Shown in pieces: positions 1 to 7,027 of a stretch of DNA of 14,308 bases. Both the position numbers and the translations under genes were made by a program. Below the pieces are notes generated by a model. The model had not been told where the DNA came from. It saw nothing but the letters and a program-made list of their open reading frames with translations, and did no database searches. Source of the DNA: an uncultured Oscillospiraceae bacterium (lineage in GTDB: Bacteria > Bacillota_A > Clostridia > Oscillospirales > Oscillospiraceae); the NCBI GenBank assembly GCA_900762245.1, contig CAAFFR010000170.1, positions 1-14,308 on the forward strand, in the 5' to 3' direction. Every line of letters begins with the position of its first letter. The stretch's first letter is position 1.

Positions 1-101
1 AGTTCCTTTTCGTGGCCGTTAAACTCCAGAATGGCACCCCAGCCGCCGGGGCCGGGGTTGCCGGAGCAGGCACCATCTGTGTATAGGGTTACAGTTTTCA
101 T
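1..101 (-). CDS. rnhA: Ribonuclease HI, N-terminal fragment cut by window edge
   Basis: Only the first 33 codons are inside the window; the rest lies to the left. The translation starts [20 protein letters not shown] and continues [13 protein letters not shown], which is the first strand and turn of RNase HI. Asp9 in the YTDGAC motif matches the first catalytic metal-binding aspartate (E. coli Asp10). The family cuts the RNA strand of RNA-DNA hybrids in the cytoplasm. The ATG overlaps the gyrA TGA as ATGA, and a GAGGA Shine-Dalgarno lies six bases upstream inside the gyrA 3' end, so translational coupling with gyrA is likely. Whether a HBD domain or C-terminal extension exists cannot be seen. 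Confidence 0.93.
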   Translation of the reverse strand, partial: MKTVTLYTDGACSGNPGPGGWGAILEFNGHEKE

Positions 102-2602
102 TCTGTTTCCTCAGATTCTTCCATCTTCTCCACCCGCTCCAGGGAAACCACCTGGTTGCCCTCTTCGATGCGCATGACGATGACACCCTGGACATCGCGC
201 TTGTAGATATTGATGGAGGAGGCGGGGATCCGGATGATGACACCGCCGTTTTCGATTAACATAACATCGTCATTATCCGCAACCACACGGCAGCCGGCTA
301 CGTTGCCGGTCTTTGCCGTGATGTTGTAGTTCTTCAGGCCCTTGCCGCCGCGGCTCTGTGCCACCTTCTCGCCGTTGGGGCCGGTGCGCAGGTACTCGGT
401 CAGCTCGGTACGCTTGCCGAAGCCGTTGACGGTGACGGTCAGCAGGGTCTTGCCCTCCTCGGCCTTCTCGGCACCCACCACGAAGTCATCATCGGTTAAC
501 GTAATACCGCGAACACCGGCAGCATCCCGGCCCATGGGACGGACATCGTTCTCGTTGAAGCAGATGGCCATGCCCTTGGCGGTTGCCAGCAGGATATTGT
601 CGTTTCCGTTGGTACGGATGACGTTGATGAGGTGGTCGCCCTCGTTGAGGGTCAGTGCCCGGATGCCGCCCTTGCGGTTGGTCTTCAGAGACAGGAAGGG
701 AATCCGCTTCACGGTGCCCTGGGTGGTGCACATCATCAGAAATTCATCCTCATGGAACTCTCTCGTAATGACCATGGCGGTGACAGCTTCGCCGGGGTCC
801 AGAGGCAGCACGTTGACGATGGCAGTACCACGGGCGGTACGGCCTGCCTCGGGAATCTGATAACCCTTGCGGTGGTGGACACGGCCCATATCGGTGAAGA
901 ACAGGATATGGTCGTGGGTGGAGGCGATGTTCAGGGACTTTACATAATCCTCATCCTTCAGGTTCTGGGCGTTGACACCCCGGCCGCCGCGAGACTGGGT
1001 ACGGTAGGTATCCACGGGCATCCGCTTGATGTAGCCCTGGTTGGACAGGGTAAAGGCGCAGGTCTCCTCCTCGATCAGGTCCTCGATGTCGATCTCGTCC
1101 TCGATGTCCTGGATCTCGGTCTTGCGCTTGTCGCCAAACTTGTCCCGGATCTGGATCAGCTCTTCCCGCAGAACAGCCTTCATCTTCTCAGGATCGGCCA
1201 GCAGCTCCAGATAGTAGTTGATGCGCTCCATGAGCTCGTCATACTCATTCTGCAGCTTCTCCCGGTCCAGACCCTGCAGTGCCTTCAGACGCATATCCAG
1301 AATTGCCTGGGCCTGGATATCATCCAGGCTGAAGCGCTCCATCAGCCGAATCTTAGCATCGTCATAGGCAGAGCGGATGATGTGGATGACCTCGTCGATG
1401 TTGTCCTGGGCAATCAGCAGACCCTCCAACAGGTGGGCACGCTCTCTTGCCTTGCGCAGGTCGTACTGGGTTCGGCGGGTCAGGATTTCATTCTGGTGAG
1501 CCAGATACTCGTCGATGATCTGCCGCAGGGACAGAATCTTGGGCTGCTTCTGGTCATCCACCAGAGCCAGCATGATGATGCCGAAGGAGGACTGCAGGGC
1601 GGTCTGCTTGAACAGGTTATTCAGCACCACCTGGGGATTGGCATCCTTTTTCAGCTCGATGACCATCCGCATACCGTTGCGGTCGGTCTCGTCACGAAGG
1701 TCGGAAACGCCATCTAAGCGCTTGTCCTTTACCTGCTCGGCAATGTTCTTGATAAGCTGGCGCTTGTTGACCTGGTAGGGAAGCTCGGTGACGATAATTC
1801 TTACCCGGTCCTTGCCAAATTCCTCGAACTCGGTACGGGCACGGACCACCACCTTGCCGCGGCCGGTGGCATAGGCTGCCCGGATACCGCTGCGGCCCAT
1901 GATGACGCCGCCGGTGGGGAAGTCGGGACCGGAAACGTGCTCCATCAGGTCGATCATGGTGGCTTCGGGGTCATCCAGCACGCAGACACAGGCGTTGATG
2001 ACCTCCGTCAGATTGTGAGGGGGAATGTTGGTAGCCATACCGACGGCGATGCCGGAAGAGCCGTTCACCAGCAGGTTGGGGAAGCGGCTGGGCAGGACCC
2101 GGGGCTCTTTCAGGCTTTCGTCGAAGTTGGGGTCCCAATCCACGGTTTCCTTGTCGATGTCCCGGAGCATTTCGTTAGAAAGCTTGCTCAGGCGGGCCTC
2201 GGTATAACGGTAGGCTGCTGCGGGGTCGCCGTCCACGGAGCCGAAGTTGCCGTGGCCGTCCACCAGCATGTAGCGCATGGAGAAATCCTGGGCAAGTCTG
2301 ACCATGGCATCGTAAACAGATGCGTCGCCATGGGGATGGTATTTACCCAGAACATCACCGACGCAGGTTGCGGACTTTTTAAAGGGCTTGTCAGAGGTCA
2401 GGCCGCTTTCGTACATGGTGTACAGGATGCGGCGGTGGACCGGCTTCAAGCCGTCCCGAACGTCGGGCAGGGCACGTCCGACGATAACGGACATGGCATA
2501 TTCAATATAGGAGCGCTCCATTTCGTCCACCAGGTTCGATTCCGTAATCGCCTGGTCGGGGAAAAGGATATCCTCCGGTTTATAACTGCGGTTATGTGCC
2601 AT
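98..2602 (-). CDS. gyrA: DNA gyrase subunit A
   Basis: 834-residue breakage-reunion subunit of DNA gyrase, which with GyrB introduces negative supercoils. The winged-helix/tower region occupies roughly residues 25-510 and the beta-pinwheel C-terminal domain roughly 515-825. The catalytic tyrosine is Tyr133 in AYRYTEAR. The C-terminal domain has a GyrA-box-like QSRGGRG at 536-542, supporting gyrase rather than ParC, and a second similar QSRGGKG at 749-755. The quinolone-determining helix reads [10 protein letters not shown], placing Ala94 where E. coli has Ser83; Asp98 matches Asp87. The start MAHNRSYK is chosen because GGAGGTG lies five bases upstream; the longer reading frame up to 2677 translates repeat A1 and is rejected. 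No promoter is evident in the 305-base gap to gyrB, so expression may come from gyrB read-through. The stop overlaps rnhA. Confidence 0.98.
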   Translation of the reverse strand: MAHNRSYKPEDILFPDQAITESNLVDEMERSYIEYAMSVIVGRALPDVRDGLKPVHRRILYTMYESGLTSDKPFKKSATCVGDVLGKYHPHGDASVYDAMVRLAQDFSMRYMLVDGHGNFGSVDGDPAAAYRYTEARLSKLSNEMLRDIDKETVDWDPNFDESLKEPRVLPSRFPNLLVNGSSGIAVGMATNIPPHNLTEVINACVCVLDDPEATMIDLMEHVSGPDFPTGGVIMGRSGIRAAYATGRGKVVVRARTEFEEFGKDRVRIIVTELPYQVNKRQLIKNIAEQVKDKRLDGVSDLRDETDRNGMRMVIELKKDANPQVVLNNLFKQTALQSSFGIIMLALVDDQKQPKILSLRQIIDEYLAHQNEILTRRTQYDLRKARERAHLLEGLLIAQDNIDEVIHIIRSAYDDAKIRLMERFSLDDIQAQAILDMRLKALQGLDREKLQNEYDELMERINYYLELLADPEKMKAVLREELIQIRDKFGDKRKTEIQDIEDEIDIEDLIEEETCAFTLSNQGYIKRMPVDTYRTQSRGGRGVNAQNLKDEDYVKSLNIASTHDHILFFTDMGRVHHRKGYQIPEAGRTARGTAIVNVLPLDPGEAVTAMVITREFHEDEFLMMCTTQGTVKRIPFLSLKTNRKGGIRALTLNEGDHLINVIRTNGNDNILLATAKGMAICFNENDVRPMGRDAAGVRGITLTDDDFVVGAEKAEEGKTLLTVTVNGFGKRTELTEYLRTGPNGEKVAQSRGGKGLKNYNITAKTGNVAGCRVVADNDDVMLIENGGVIIRIPASSINIYKRDVQGVIVMRIEEGNQVVSLERVEKMEESEETE

Positions 2603-2644
2603 AAAGCACCTCCACGATAAGGATTGTTGCGGCGAATGCCGCAT

Positions 2645-2900
2645 GCCTTCCCCCGGGGGGAAGGTGGCACGGCGCAAGCCGTGACGGATGAGGGGTGGCG
2701 TGTAGTTTCAACTAAGAGAAAGTCTGATACAAAGCAGAAATCGTAACATTACCGCCCGCATTCCTCATCAGTCATGAATCAAAGATTCATGACAGCTAGT
2801 AAATCATAGTATGATTGCCACCGGCAATCATTACAATTATGGATTCGCTGCGCGGAGCACCACCCCCGGGGGAAGCCTTTCGGTGCTGCCGCACCAGTGC
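2645..2900. repeat. Family A composite palindromic element, copy A1 (enlarged)
   Basis: This fills the gyrB-gyrA gap. The left end has CCTTCCCCCGGGGGGAAGG, then a hairpin with CACGGC/GCCGTG arms and ACGGATGAGGG. A core of about 80 bases ends in CGCCCGCATTCCTCATCAGT. The right end has a hairpin with TCATGAATC/GATTCATGA arms. Unlike the other copies, about 80 extra bases follow before the closing CCCCCGGGGGAAGCC, and the outermost hairpin is GGTGC/GCACC at about 2882-2895. The element reads in the same orientation as A3 and opposite to A2 and A4. No terminator-like U run follows its hairpins. Confidence 0.88.
2811..2831. repeat. Perfect 9-bp hairpin inside A1 insertion
   Basis: ATGATTGCC, a three-base loop, then GGCAATCAT. 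It lies in the extra segment that only copy A1 carries and is not explained by the family A end plan. There is no T run on either side, so it is not a convincing terminator. Its role is unknown. Confidence 0.7.
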
Positions 2901-2907
2901 ATAATTT

Positions 2908-4836
2908 TTAAATATCAATATTCACCGCGTACTTGGCGTTCTTCTCGATCCATTCCTTTCGGGGTTCCACCTGTTCGCCCATGAGGACGGTGAAGATGGC
3001 ATCGGCACGGCGGGCATCTTCCAGAGTGATGCGGCGCAGGGTGCGCTTTTCGGGGTCCATGGTGGTCTCCCACAGTTCGTGGGCATCCATTTCGCCCAGA
3101 CCCTTGAATCGGTTGATGAGGACCTTGGTGTTGGGGTTGTCGCCTCTCAGCTCGGCGGAGATTTCATCACGCTGTTCATCAGAGTAGGCAACCCGGACAG
3201 TCTTGCCTCTGGTCAGCTTGTACAGCGGGGGAACGGCGGAGTAGACATAGCCGTTTTCGATAAGGGGACGCATATAGCGGAAGAAGAAGGTCAGAAGCAA
3301 TGTGCGGATATGGGCGCCGTCCACGTCGGCATCGGACATGATGATGACCTTGTGGTAGCGCAGCTTCTCGATGTCGAACTCCTCACCGATGCCGGCACCC
3401 AGAGCCACGATGAGAGGATACAGCTTGTCATTGCCGTAGATCTTATCGGCCCGGGCCTTTTCCACGTTCAGCATTTTACCCCACATGGCGAGAATTGCCT
3501 GGAACCGGGAGTCACGGCCCTGGATGGCAGAGCCCGCAGCGGAGTCACCCTCGACGATGTAAATTTCGCACAGGGAAGCGTCCCGTTCGTTGCAGTCCTG
3601 GAGCTTGTCAGGCATCTGGCCGGATTCCAGACCGGTTTTCCGGCGGATGGATTCTCTTGCCTTCCGGGCGGCTTCCCGGGCCCGGTTAGCCATCATGGCC
3701 TTTTCCAGAATGGCCTTGGCGGTCTGAGGATGCTCCTCGAAGTAAACGCTCAGCTGCTCATTGACGATCTGGTCCACCAGAGTACGGATGTAGGCGTTGC
3801 CCAGCTTGGCCTTGGTCTGGCCCTCGAACTGGGCATCGGTGAGCTTGACGGAGATGATGGCGGTGATGCCCTCCCGGCAGTCCTCGCCGGAGACCTTGTC
3901 ATCGCCCTTGATGATGCCGTTTTTCACGCCGTAGGCGTTCAGCACACGGGTCAGGGCCGTCTTGAAGCCGGTCTCGTGCATGCCGCCCTCAGGGGTGCGG
4001 ACATCGTTGGCAAAGCTCAGCATAAATTCGTTGTAGCCGTCATTATACTGGATGGCGATTTCCGCGGAGGCATCGCCCTTGGTGCCGTGCATATAGATGA
4101 TGTCGTTATGGATGGCAGTCTTGTTGCGGTTGCACCAGACGGCAAATTCCCGGATACCGCCCTCATAGCACATGGTCTCGGAAATGTCGTCAGCCTGGCG
4201 GTTGTCGGTGATGGTAATGGAAAGGCCTGCGTTCAGGAAGGCCTCCTCCCGCATTCTTTCGTGGAGAATCTCGTAGTCATAGACCAGGTTGTTAAACATT
4301 TCGGGGTCCGGCTGGAAGGTGACTTCGCTGCCGGTTTTCTCGGTCTTACCCACGATCTTCATTTCCTGGGTGATGTGGCCCCGGGCGAACTTCATTTCGT
4401 AGATGTTGCCATTCTTATGGACCCGGGCGGTGAGCCACTCAGACAGGGCATTGACGACGGAAGCGCCAACGCCGTGCAGGCCGCCGGAAACCTTATAGCC
4501 GCCGCCGCCGAACTTGCCGCCGGCATGGAGCACCGTGAAGACAACTTCCAGAGCTGGCTTGCCGGTCTGGGGCTGGATGTCTACGGGGATGCCGCGGCCA
4601 TCGTCGGTGACGGTGATGGAATTGCCGGGGTTGATGGTGACGGAGATATGACGGCAGTAGCCTGCCAGCGCTTCGTCGATGGAGTTATCCACAATCTCAT
4701 AAACCAGATGGTGCAGACCACTGGAAGAGGTGGAACCAATATACATACCGGGACGCTTCCGAACAGCCTCCAGGCCCTCCAGGACCTGAATCTGGGAACC
4801 GCCATATTCCTGTGTTACTTTCGTTTCGTCAGACAT
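2908..4836 (-). CDS. gyrB: DNA gyrase subunit B
   Basis: 642-residue ATPase subunit of gyrase, a usual length for Gram-positive GyrB without the proteobacterial insert. The GHKL ATP site shows Glu47 and Asn51 (YEIVDNSIDEA), Asp78 in TDDGRGIP, and the glycine-rich lid HAGGKFGGGGYKVSGGLHGVG around 104-124. The transducer domain follows. The TOPRIM metal site comprises EGDSA at 429-433 (Glu429) and DADVDG at 502-507 (Asp502, Asp504). The tail has RFKGLGEM and the final KEWIEKNA block. The stretch AMWGKMLNVEKA puts Trp452 where E. coli has Lys447. The start is supported by AGGAGG six bases upstream. No clear promoter is visible upstream; that space is filled by B repeats. Downstream lies A1 and then gyrA. 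Confidence 0.98.
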   Translation of the reverse strand: MSDETKVTQEYGGSQIQVLEGLEAVRKRPGMYIGSTSSSGLHHLVYEIVDNSIDEALAGYCRHISVTINPGNSITVTDDGRGIPVDIQPQTGKPALEVVFTVLHAGGKFGGGGYKVSGGLHGVGASVVNALSEWLTARVHKNGNIYEMKFARGHITQEMKIVGKTEKTGSEVTFQPDPEMFNNLVYDYEILHERMREEAFLNAGLSITITDNRQADDISETMCYEGGIREFAVWCNRNKTAIHNDIIYMHGTKGDASAEIAIQYNDGYNEFMLSFANDVRTPEGGMHETGFKTALTRVLNAYGVKNGIIKGDDKVSGEDCREGITAIISVKLTDAQFEGQTKAKLGNAYIRTLVDQIVNEQLSVYFEEHPQTAKAILEKAMMANRAREAARKARESIRRKTGLESGQMPDKLQDCNERDASLCEIYIVEGDSAAGSAIQGRDSRFQAILAMWGKMLNVEKARADKIYGNDKLYPLIVALGAGIGEEFDIEKLRYHKVIIMSDADVDGAHIRTLLLTFFFRYMRPLIENGYVYSAVPPLYKLTRGKTVRVAYSDEQRDEISAELRGDNPNTKVLINRFKGLGEMDAHELWETTMDPEKRTLRRITLEDARRADAIFTVLMGEQVEPRKEWIEKNAKYAVNIDI

Positions 4837-4860
4837 GTTTGTCCTCCTGTGTCGTAGTGT

Positions 4861-4985
4861 GCCTTGGCCCCCTCTCTGAGGGGGCTGTCACGCGGTCAGC
4901 GTGACTGGGGGAGTGTCGCTTCTTTTCCTGTACACTCCCTCCGTCACGGCTTCGCCGTGCCACCTCCCTCAAAGAGGGAGGCGAG
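4861..4985. repeat. Family B composite palindromic element, copy B1
   Basis: The left end starts GCCTTGG, then hairpin CCCCCTCTCTGAGGGGG, hairpin GTCACGC/GCGTGAC, then ACTGGGGGAGTGT. A core of about 14 bases follows. The inverted right end is ACACTCCCTCCGT, a CACGGC/GCCGTG hairpin, and CCTCCCTCAAAGAGGGAGG. The inner GGGAGTGT and ACACTCCC can pair, so a transcript of the element would fold as one long branched hairpin. It lies between the DUF559 gene and gyrB, ahead of the gyrB ribosome binding site. Confidence 0.9.
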
Positions 4986-5020
4986 ATCTTGGCCCCCTCT
5001 CTGAGGGGGCTGTCACGCGG

Positions 5021-5386
5021 TCAGCGTGACTGGGGGAGTGTCCTTCGTTTTACTTCTTCATCTATTACAGTGCATACACCGTAAAAATTCTTATCTATAT
5101 CCAGATTACAGAATCGAATTACTTTTAACCCATTCTGTTCCAGCTTCTCCGTTCTGATTCTGTCCTTTTCTTCAGCCTCCGGATTGTAATGACCACCGCC
5201 ATCCAATTCCAGAATCAATCCGGCTTTTGCACAGTAGAAATCTACTATATAGTTTTCTATTGTCTTCTGCCGCTGAAAACGGACAGGATATGTTTTCAGG
5301 AAACAGTACCACAGTTTTCTTTCCCAAGGGGTCATTTCCTTACGGAGTTTTCTGGCATTTTCCACATTTTTGTGGTCATACTTCAT
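5021..5386 (-). CDS. DUF559-family Vsr-like endonuclease domain protein
   Basis: 121-residue protein with the DUF559 pattern: an N-terminal helix LRKEMTPWERKLW (14-26), RFQRQKTIENYIVDFYC (36-52), LILELDGGGH (57-66), and a tail LKVIRFCNLDI (87-97). Asp49 and Glu60 (with Asp62) fit the PD-(D/E)XK/Vsr-like catalytic positions. The family is annotated as predicted endonuclease; its biological substrate is not established. The start MKYDHKN is preferred over an upstream ATG at 5425, whose codons read into a repeat; the ribosome site is weak (AAAGTGAG). The C-terminal RRTLPQSR and stop are encoded by the left end of the surrounding B repeat. It interrupts the usual recF-gyrB adjacency, which suggests insertion. 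Predicted to be cytoplasmic; no membrane segment or signal peptide seen. Confidence 0.88.
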   Translation of the reverse strand: MKYDHKNVENARKLRKEMTPWERKLWYCFLKTYPVRFQRQKTIENYIVDFYCAKAGLILELDGGGHYNPEAEEKDRIRTEKLEQNGLKVIRFCNLDIDKNFYGVCTVIDEEVKRRTLPQSR

Positions 5387-5404
5387 AGCTTTCTCACTTT
5401 CCTG

Positions 5405-5521
5405 CCTCCGTTTGGGAGGTGGCACGGGTAAGGCTGTGGCAGAGGAATTCTATCTTTAGATAGTACACTCCCCCAGTCACCGCCTTCCGGCGGTGCCAGC
5501 CCCCTCTCAGAGGGGGCCAAG
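5405..5521. repeat. Degenerate end plus right end of B2, possibly a separate small B element
   Basis: CCTCCGTTTGGGAGG forms a hairpin, followed by TGGCACGGGTAAGGCTGTGG, which resembles a decayed second hairpin, then a short core and a well-kept right end: ACACTCCCCCAGT, CACCGCC/GGCGGTG hairpin, and CCCCCTCTCAGAGGGGG. This reads as a complete small B-type element lying between recF and the DUF559 start. It supports either nesting or a tandem arrangement of elements around the nuclease gene. Confidence 0.6.
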
Positions 5522-5523
5522 GC

Positions 5524-6624
5524 TTAGATTATAGTGCCTTGTTTGATTTCAATCGTCTTTCCCAGCTTGGTAAACCTTCCCGGTTCGCAGCAGGTGATGA
5601 AGACCTGACCGGATACGATCTGGTTCAGGACGAAGTCCTGGCGGCCGGGGTCCAGCTCGGAAAGAACGTCATCTAACAGCAGCACCGGCTCTTCGCCCCA
5701 TTCCCTTGCCATGAGCTCCCGCTGGGCCAGCTTTAAGCTGATGGCGCTGGTGCGGGTCTGGCCCTGGGAGCCGTAGGATTTCAGATCGACGCCGTTTAAG
5801 GCCACAGTGAAATCATCCTTGTGGGGGCCGGTTAAGCACTGGGCCGTTTCCAGCTCCGCCCGTTCATGGCGCTGCAGATGGTCCAGCAGATCCTCCGTCA
5901 GCTTCGCCACCGGTGCGAAGGGATCGGAGACGGTGGAGACCGTCTTGTATTGCAGAGAAAAGTTTTCCACACCTCCGGAAAACTGGCTGTGGAATTTTGC
6001 CGCGCTTTTTCCCAGACCCTCATAAAACCGGGCCCGGTAGGAGATCAGCAGAGCGCCAACCTGGCACAGCCGGAGGTTATATTCCGGCAGAATGGCGGCA
6101 ATGGCGGGATTTTCAAAACGGTCCTTTAAAATCCGGCTTTTCTGGTCCAAAATCCGATGATACTCCGTCAGAGCGGCATCATAATTGGGCCTCAGCCCGC
6201 ATAACGCCAGATCACCAAACCGCCGCCGCTGGGAGGAGCCCATTTTCAGGATCATCAGGTCCTCCGGGCAGAACAGCACCGTCGGCAGCACGCCGGAAAG
6301 CTCCGAAGCGGACTTTTTCCTGACGCCGTTGCGCCAGATCTGCCGGGGCCGGGAGCCGGAGAACAGGAGATAACGCAAACTCTGCTCCCGCTCCTGGGCG
6401 AAAACCTGACCCTGAATTTCCCCGAAATCCGCCCCAAAACGGACCATTTCCGAAGTTTTCTGGGCCCGGAAGCTCTTTCCGCTGCCCAAATAGGCGATGG
6501 CCTCCAGCAGATTGGTTTTGCCCTGGGCGTTGTCACCCACAATGAGGTTCACGCCGGGGTCAAATTCGATCTCCGCTTCGGCATAATTGCGGAAGGACCG
6601 CAGCTGCAATGTTTCTAAATTCAT
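5524..6624 (-). CDS. recF: DNA replication and repair protein RecF
   Basis: 366-residue SMC-like ATPase that binds single/double-strand DNA junctions and helps load RecA at gaps with RecO and RecR. The Walker A is GDNAQGKTN at 30-38. The signature motif YGSQGQTRTS is at 284-293, and Walker B with the following D-loop, LLLDDVLSELD, is at 315-325. Length is typical. The ATG overlaps the yaaA stop as ATGA and no Shine-Dalgarno is seen upstream, so translation probably depends on coupling with yaaA. Downstream the expected gyrB is displaced by the DUF559 gene and B repeats. The residue after GQ in the signature is Thr where Gln is common, a small variation. Confidence 0.97.
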   Translation of the reverse strand: MNLETLQLRSFRNYAEAEIEFDPGVNLIVGDNAQGKTNLLEAIAYLGSGKSFRAQKTSEMVRFGADFGEIQGQVFAQEREQSLRYLLFSGSRPRQIWRNGVRKKSASELSGVLPTVLFCPEDLMILKMGSSQRRRFGDLALCGLRPNYDAALTEYHRILDQKSRILKDRFENPAIAAILPEYNLRLCQVGALLISYRARFYEGLGKSAAKFHSQFSGGVENFSLQYKTVSTVSDPFAPVAKLTEDLLDHLQRHERAELETAQCLTGPHKDDFTVALNGVDLKSYGSQGQTRTSAISLKLAQRELMAREWGEEPVLLLDDVLSELDPGRQDFVLNQIVSGQVFITCCEPGRFTKLGKTIEIKQGTII

Positions 6625-6866
6625 GAATGATAGGAGATCAGGTACACCTGATCCATAAACTCAAACTTGTCGCCGTTTCTCAGCTTCTTGCCCCGCATGG
6701 TGCAAACTTCACCGTTGACTTTGACCTGGCCCTCCTGAATCAGGGCCTTTGCCTCACCGCCGGAATAGACGATGTTGGCAAATTTCATGGCATCCTGCAG
6801 CTTGATGTACTCGGTGCTGATGGATACGGGAATGGAATTGTCCTTCTTTTTGACAACAACTTTCAT
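6621..6866 (-). CDS. yaaA: S4-domain RNA-binding protein YaaA
   Basis: 81-residue protein made almost entirely of an S4 RNA-binding fold: KLQDAMKFANIVYSGGEAKALIQEGQVKVNG spans about 22-52, followed by RGKKLRNGDKFEF. This small gene sits between dnaN and recF in many Firmicutes; B. subtilis yaaA is the reference. The S4 fold suggests binding to structured RNA, and a link to ribosome assembly has been suggested, but a precise role is not readable here. GAGGT lies seven bases before the ATG. The stop overlaps the recF start by four bases, so the two genes are cotranscribed and coupled. Confidence 0.92.
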   Translation of the reverse strand: MKVVVKKKDNSIPVSISTEYIKLQDAMKFANIVYSGGEAKALIQEGQVKVNGEVCTMRGKKLRNGDKFEFMDQVYLISYHS

Positions 6867-6893
6867 AGCTATTACCTCATATTGTATAACTCT

Positions 6894-7020
6894 GCCTTGG
6901 CCCCCTCTCTGAGGGGGCTGTCACGCGATCAGCGTGACTGGGGGAGTGCCCCATCTATGGAAGTACACTCCCTCCGTCCCGGCTTCGCCGGGCCACCTCC
7001 CTCAAAGAGGGAGGCAAGGC
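6894..7020. repeat. Family B composite palindromic element, copy B3
   Basis: This fills the dnaN-yaaA gap. The ends are GCCTTGG and CAAGGC. The left end is nearly identical to that of B1 (one loop base differs). The right end carries CCCGGC/GCCGGG where B1 has CACGGC/GCCGTG, a compensatory change of one base pair. The core is about 14 bases. The dnaN stop lies a few bases beyond the right end, so any dnaN-yaaA-recF transcript must include it. Confidence 0.9.
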
Positions 7021-7027
7021 TCTCTTA

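Larger units (their letters stand above)
4989..5523. mobile_element. Candidate nuclease-bearing family B element (B2) with DUF559 gene inside
   Basis: The outer ends are near-perfect inverted repeats: TTGGCCCCCTCTCTGAGGGG on the left and its counterpart ending AGAGGGGGCCAA on the right at 5520. Each is followed inward by the second hairpin and the GGGGGAGTGT box. Where B1 and B3 have a 14-base core, this copy holds a whole gene on the minus strand. The gene's last codons and stop are within the left end. A degenerate end lies at 5405-5440 just upstream of the gene (CCTCC/GGAGG then TGGCACGG), so the structure may instead be a left half-element, the gene, and a separate small B element. Mobility is inferred. 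Confidence 0.65.

Noticed and set aside
632..1717. Plus-strand open frame opposite gyrA
   Set aside because: Shadow of gyrA with low-complexity Leu/Val/Gln-rich translation and no ribosome binding site.
2603..2677. N-terminal extension of gyrA by 25 codons
   Set aside because: The added codons translate repeat A1, and the strong GGAGGTG site points to the ATG at 2602.
98..4836. Topoisomerase IV (ParC/ParE) as an alternative for the gyrase genes
   Set aside because: The GyrA-box-like motif, protein length and position next to recF and dnaA favour gyrase.
3079..4857. Long plus-strand open frame (592 codons) opposite gyrB
   Set aside because: It is antisense to gyrB; its valine/glycine/aspartate-rich sequence is what a GC-rich gene gives on the opposite strand, and it matches no family I recognise.
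4861..5041. Tandem B ends as a CRISPR array
   Set aside because: There are only two left ends, each internally palindromic and tied to inverted right ends, without regular spacers or cas genes.
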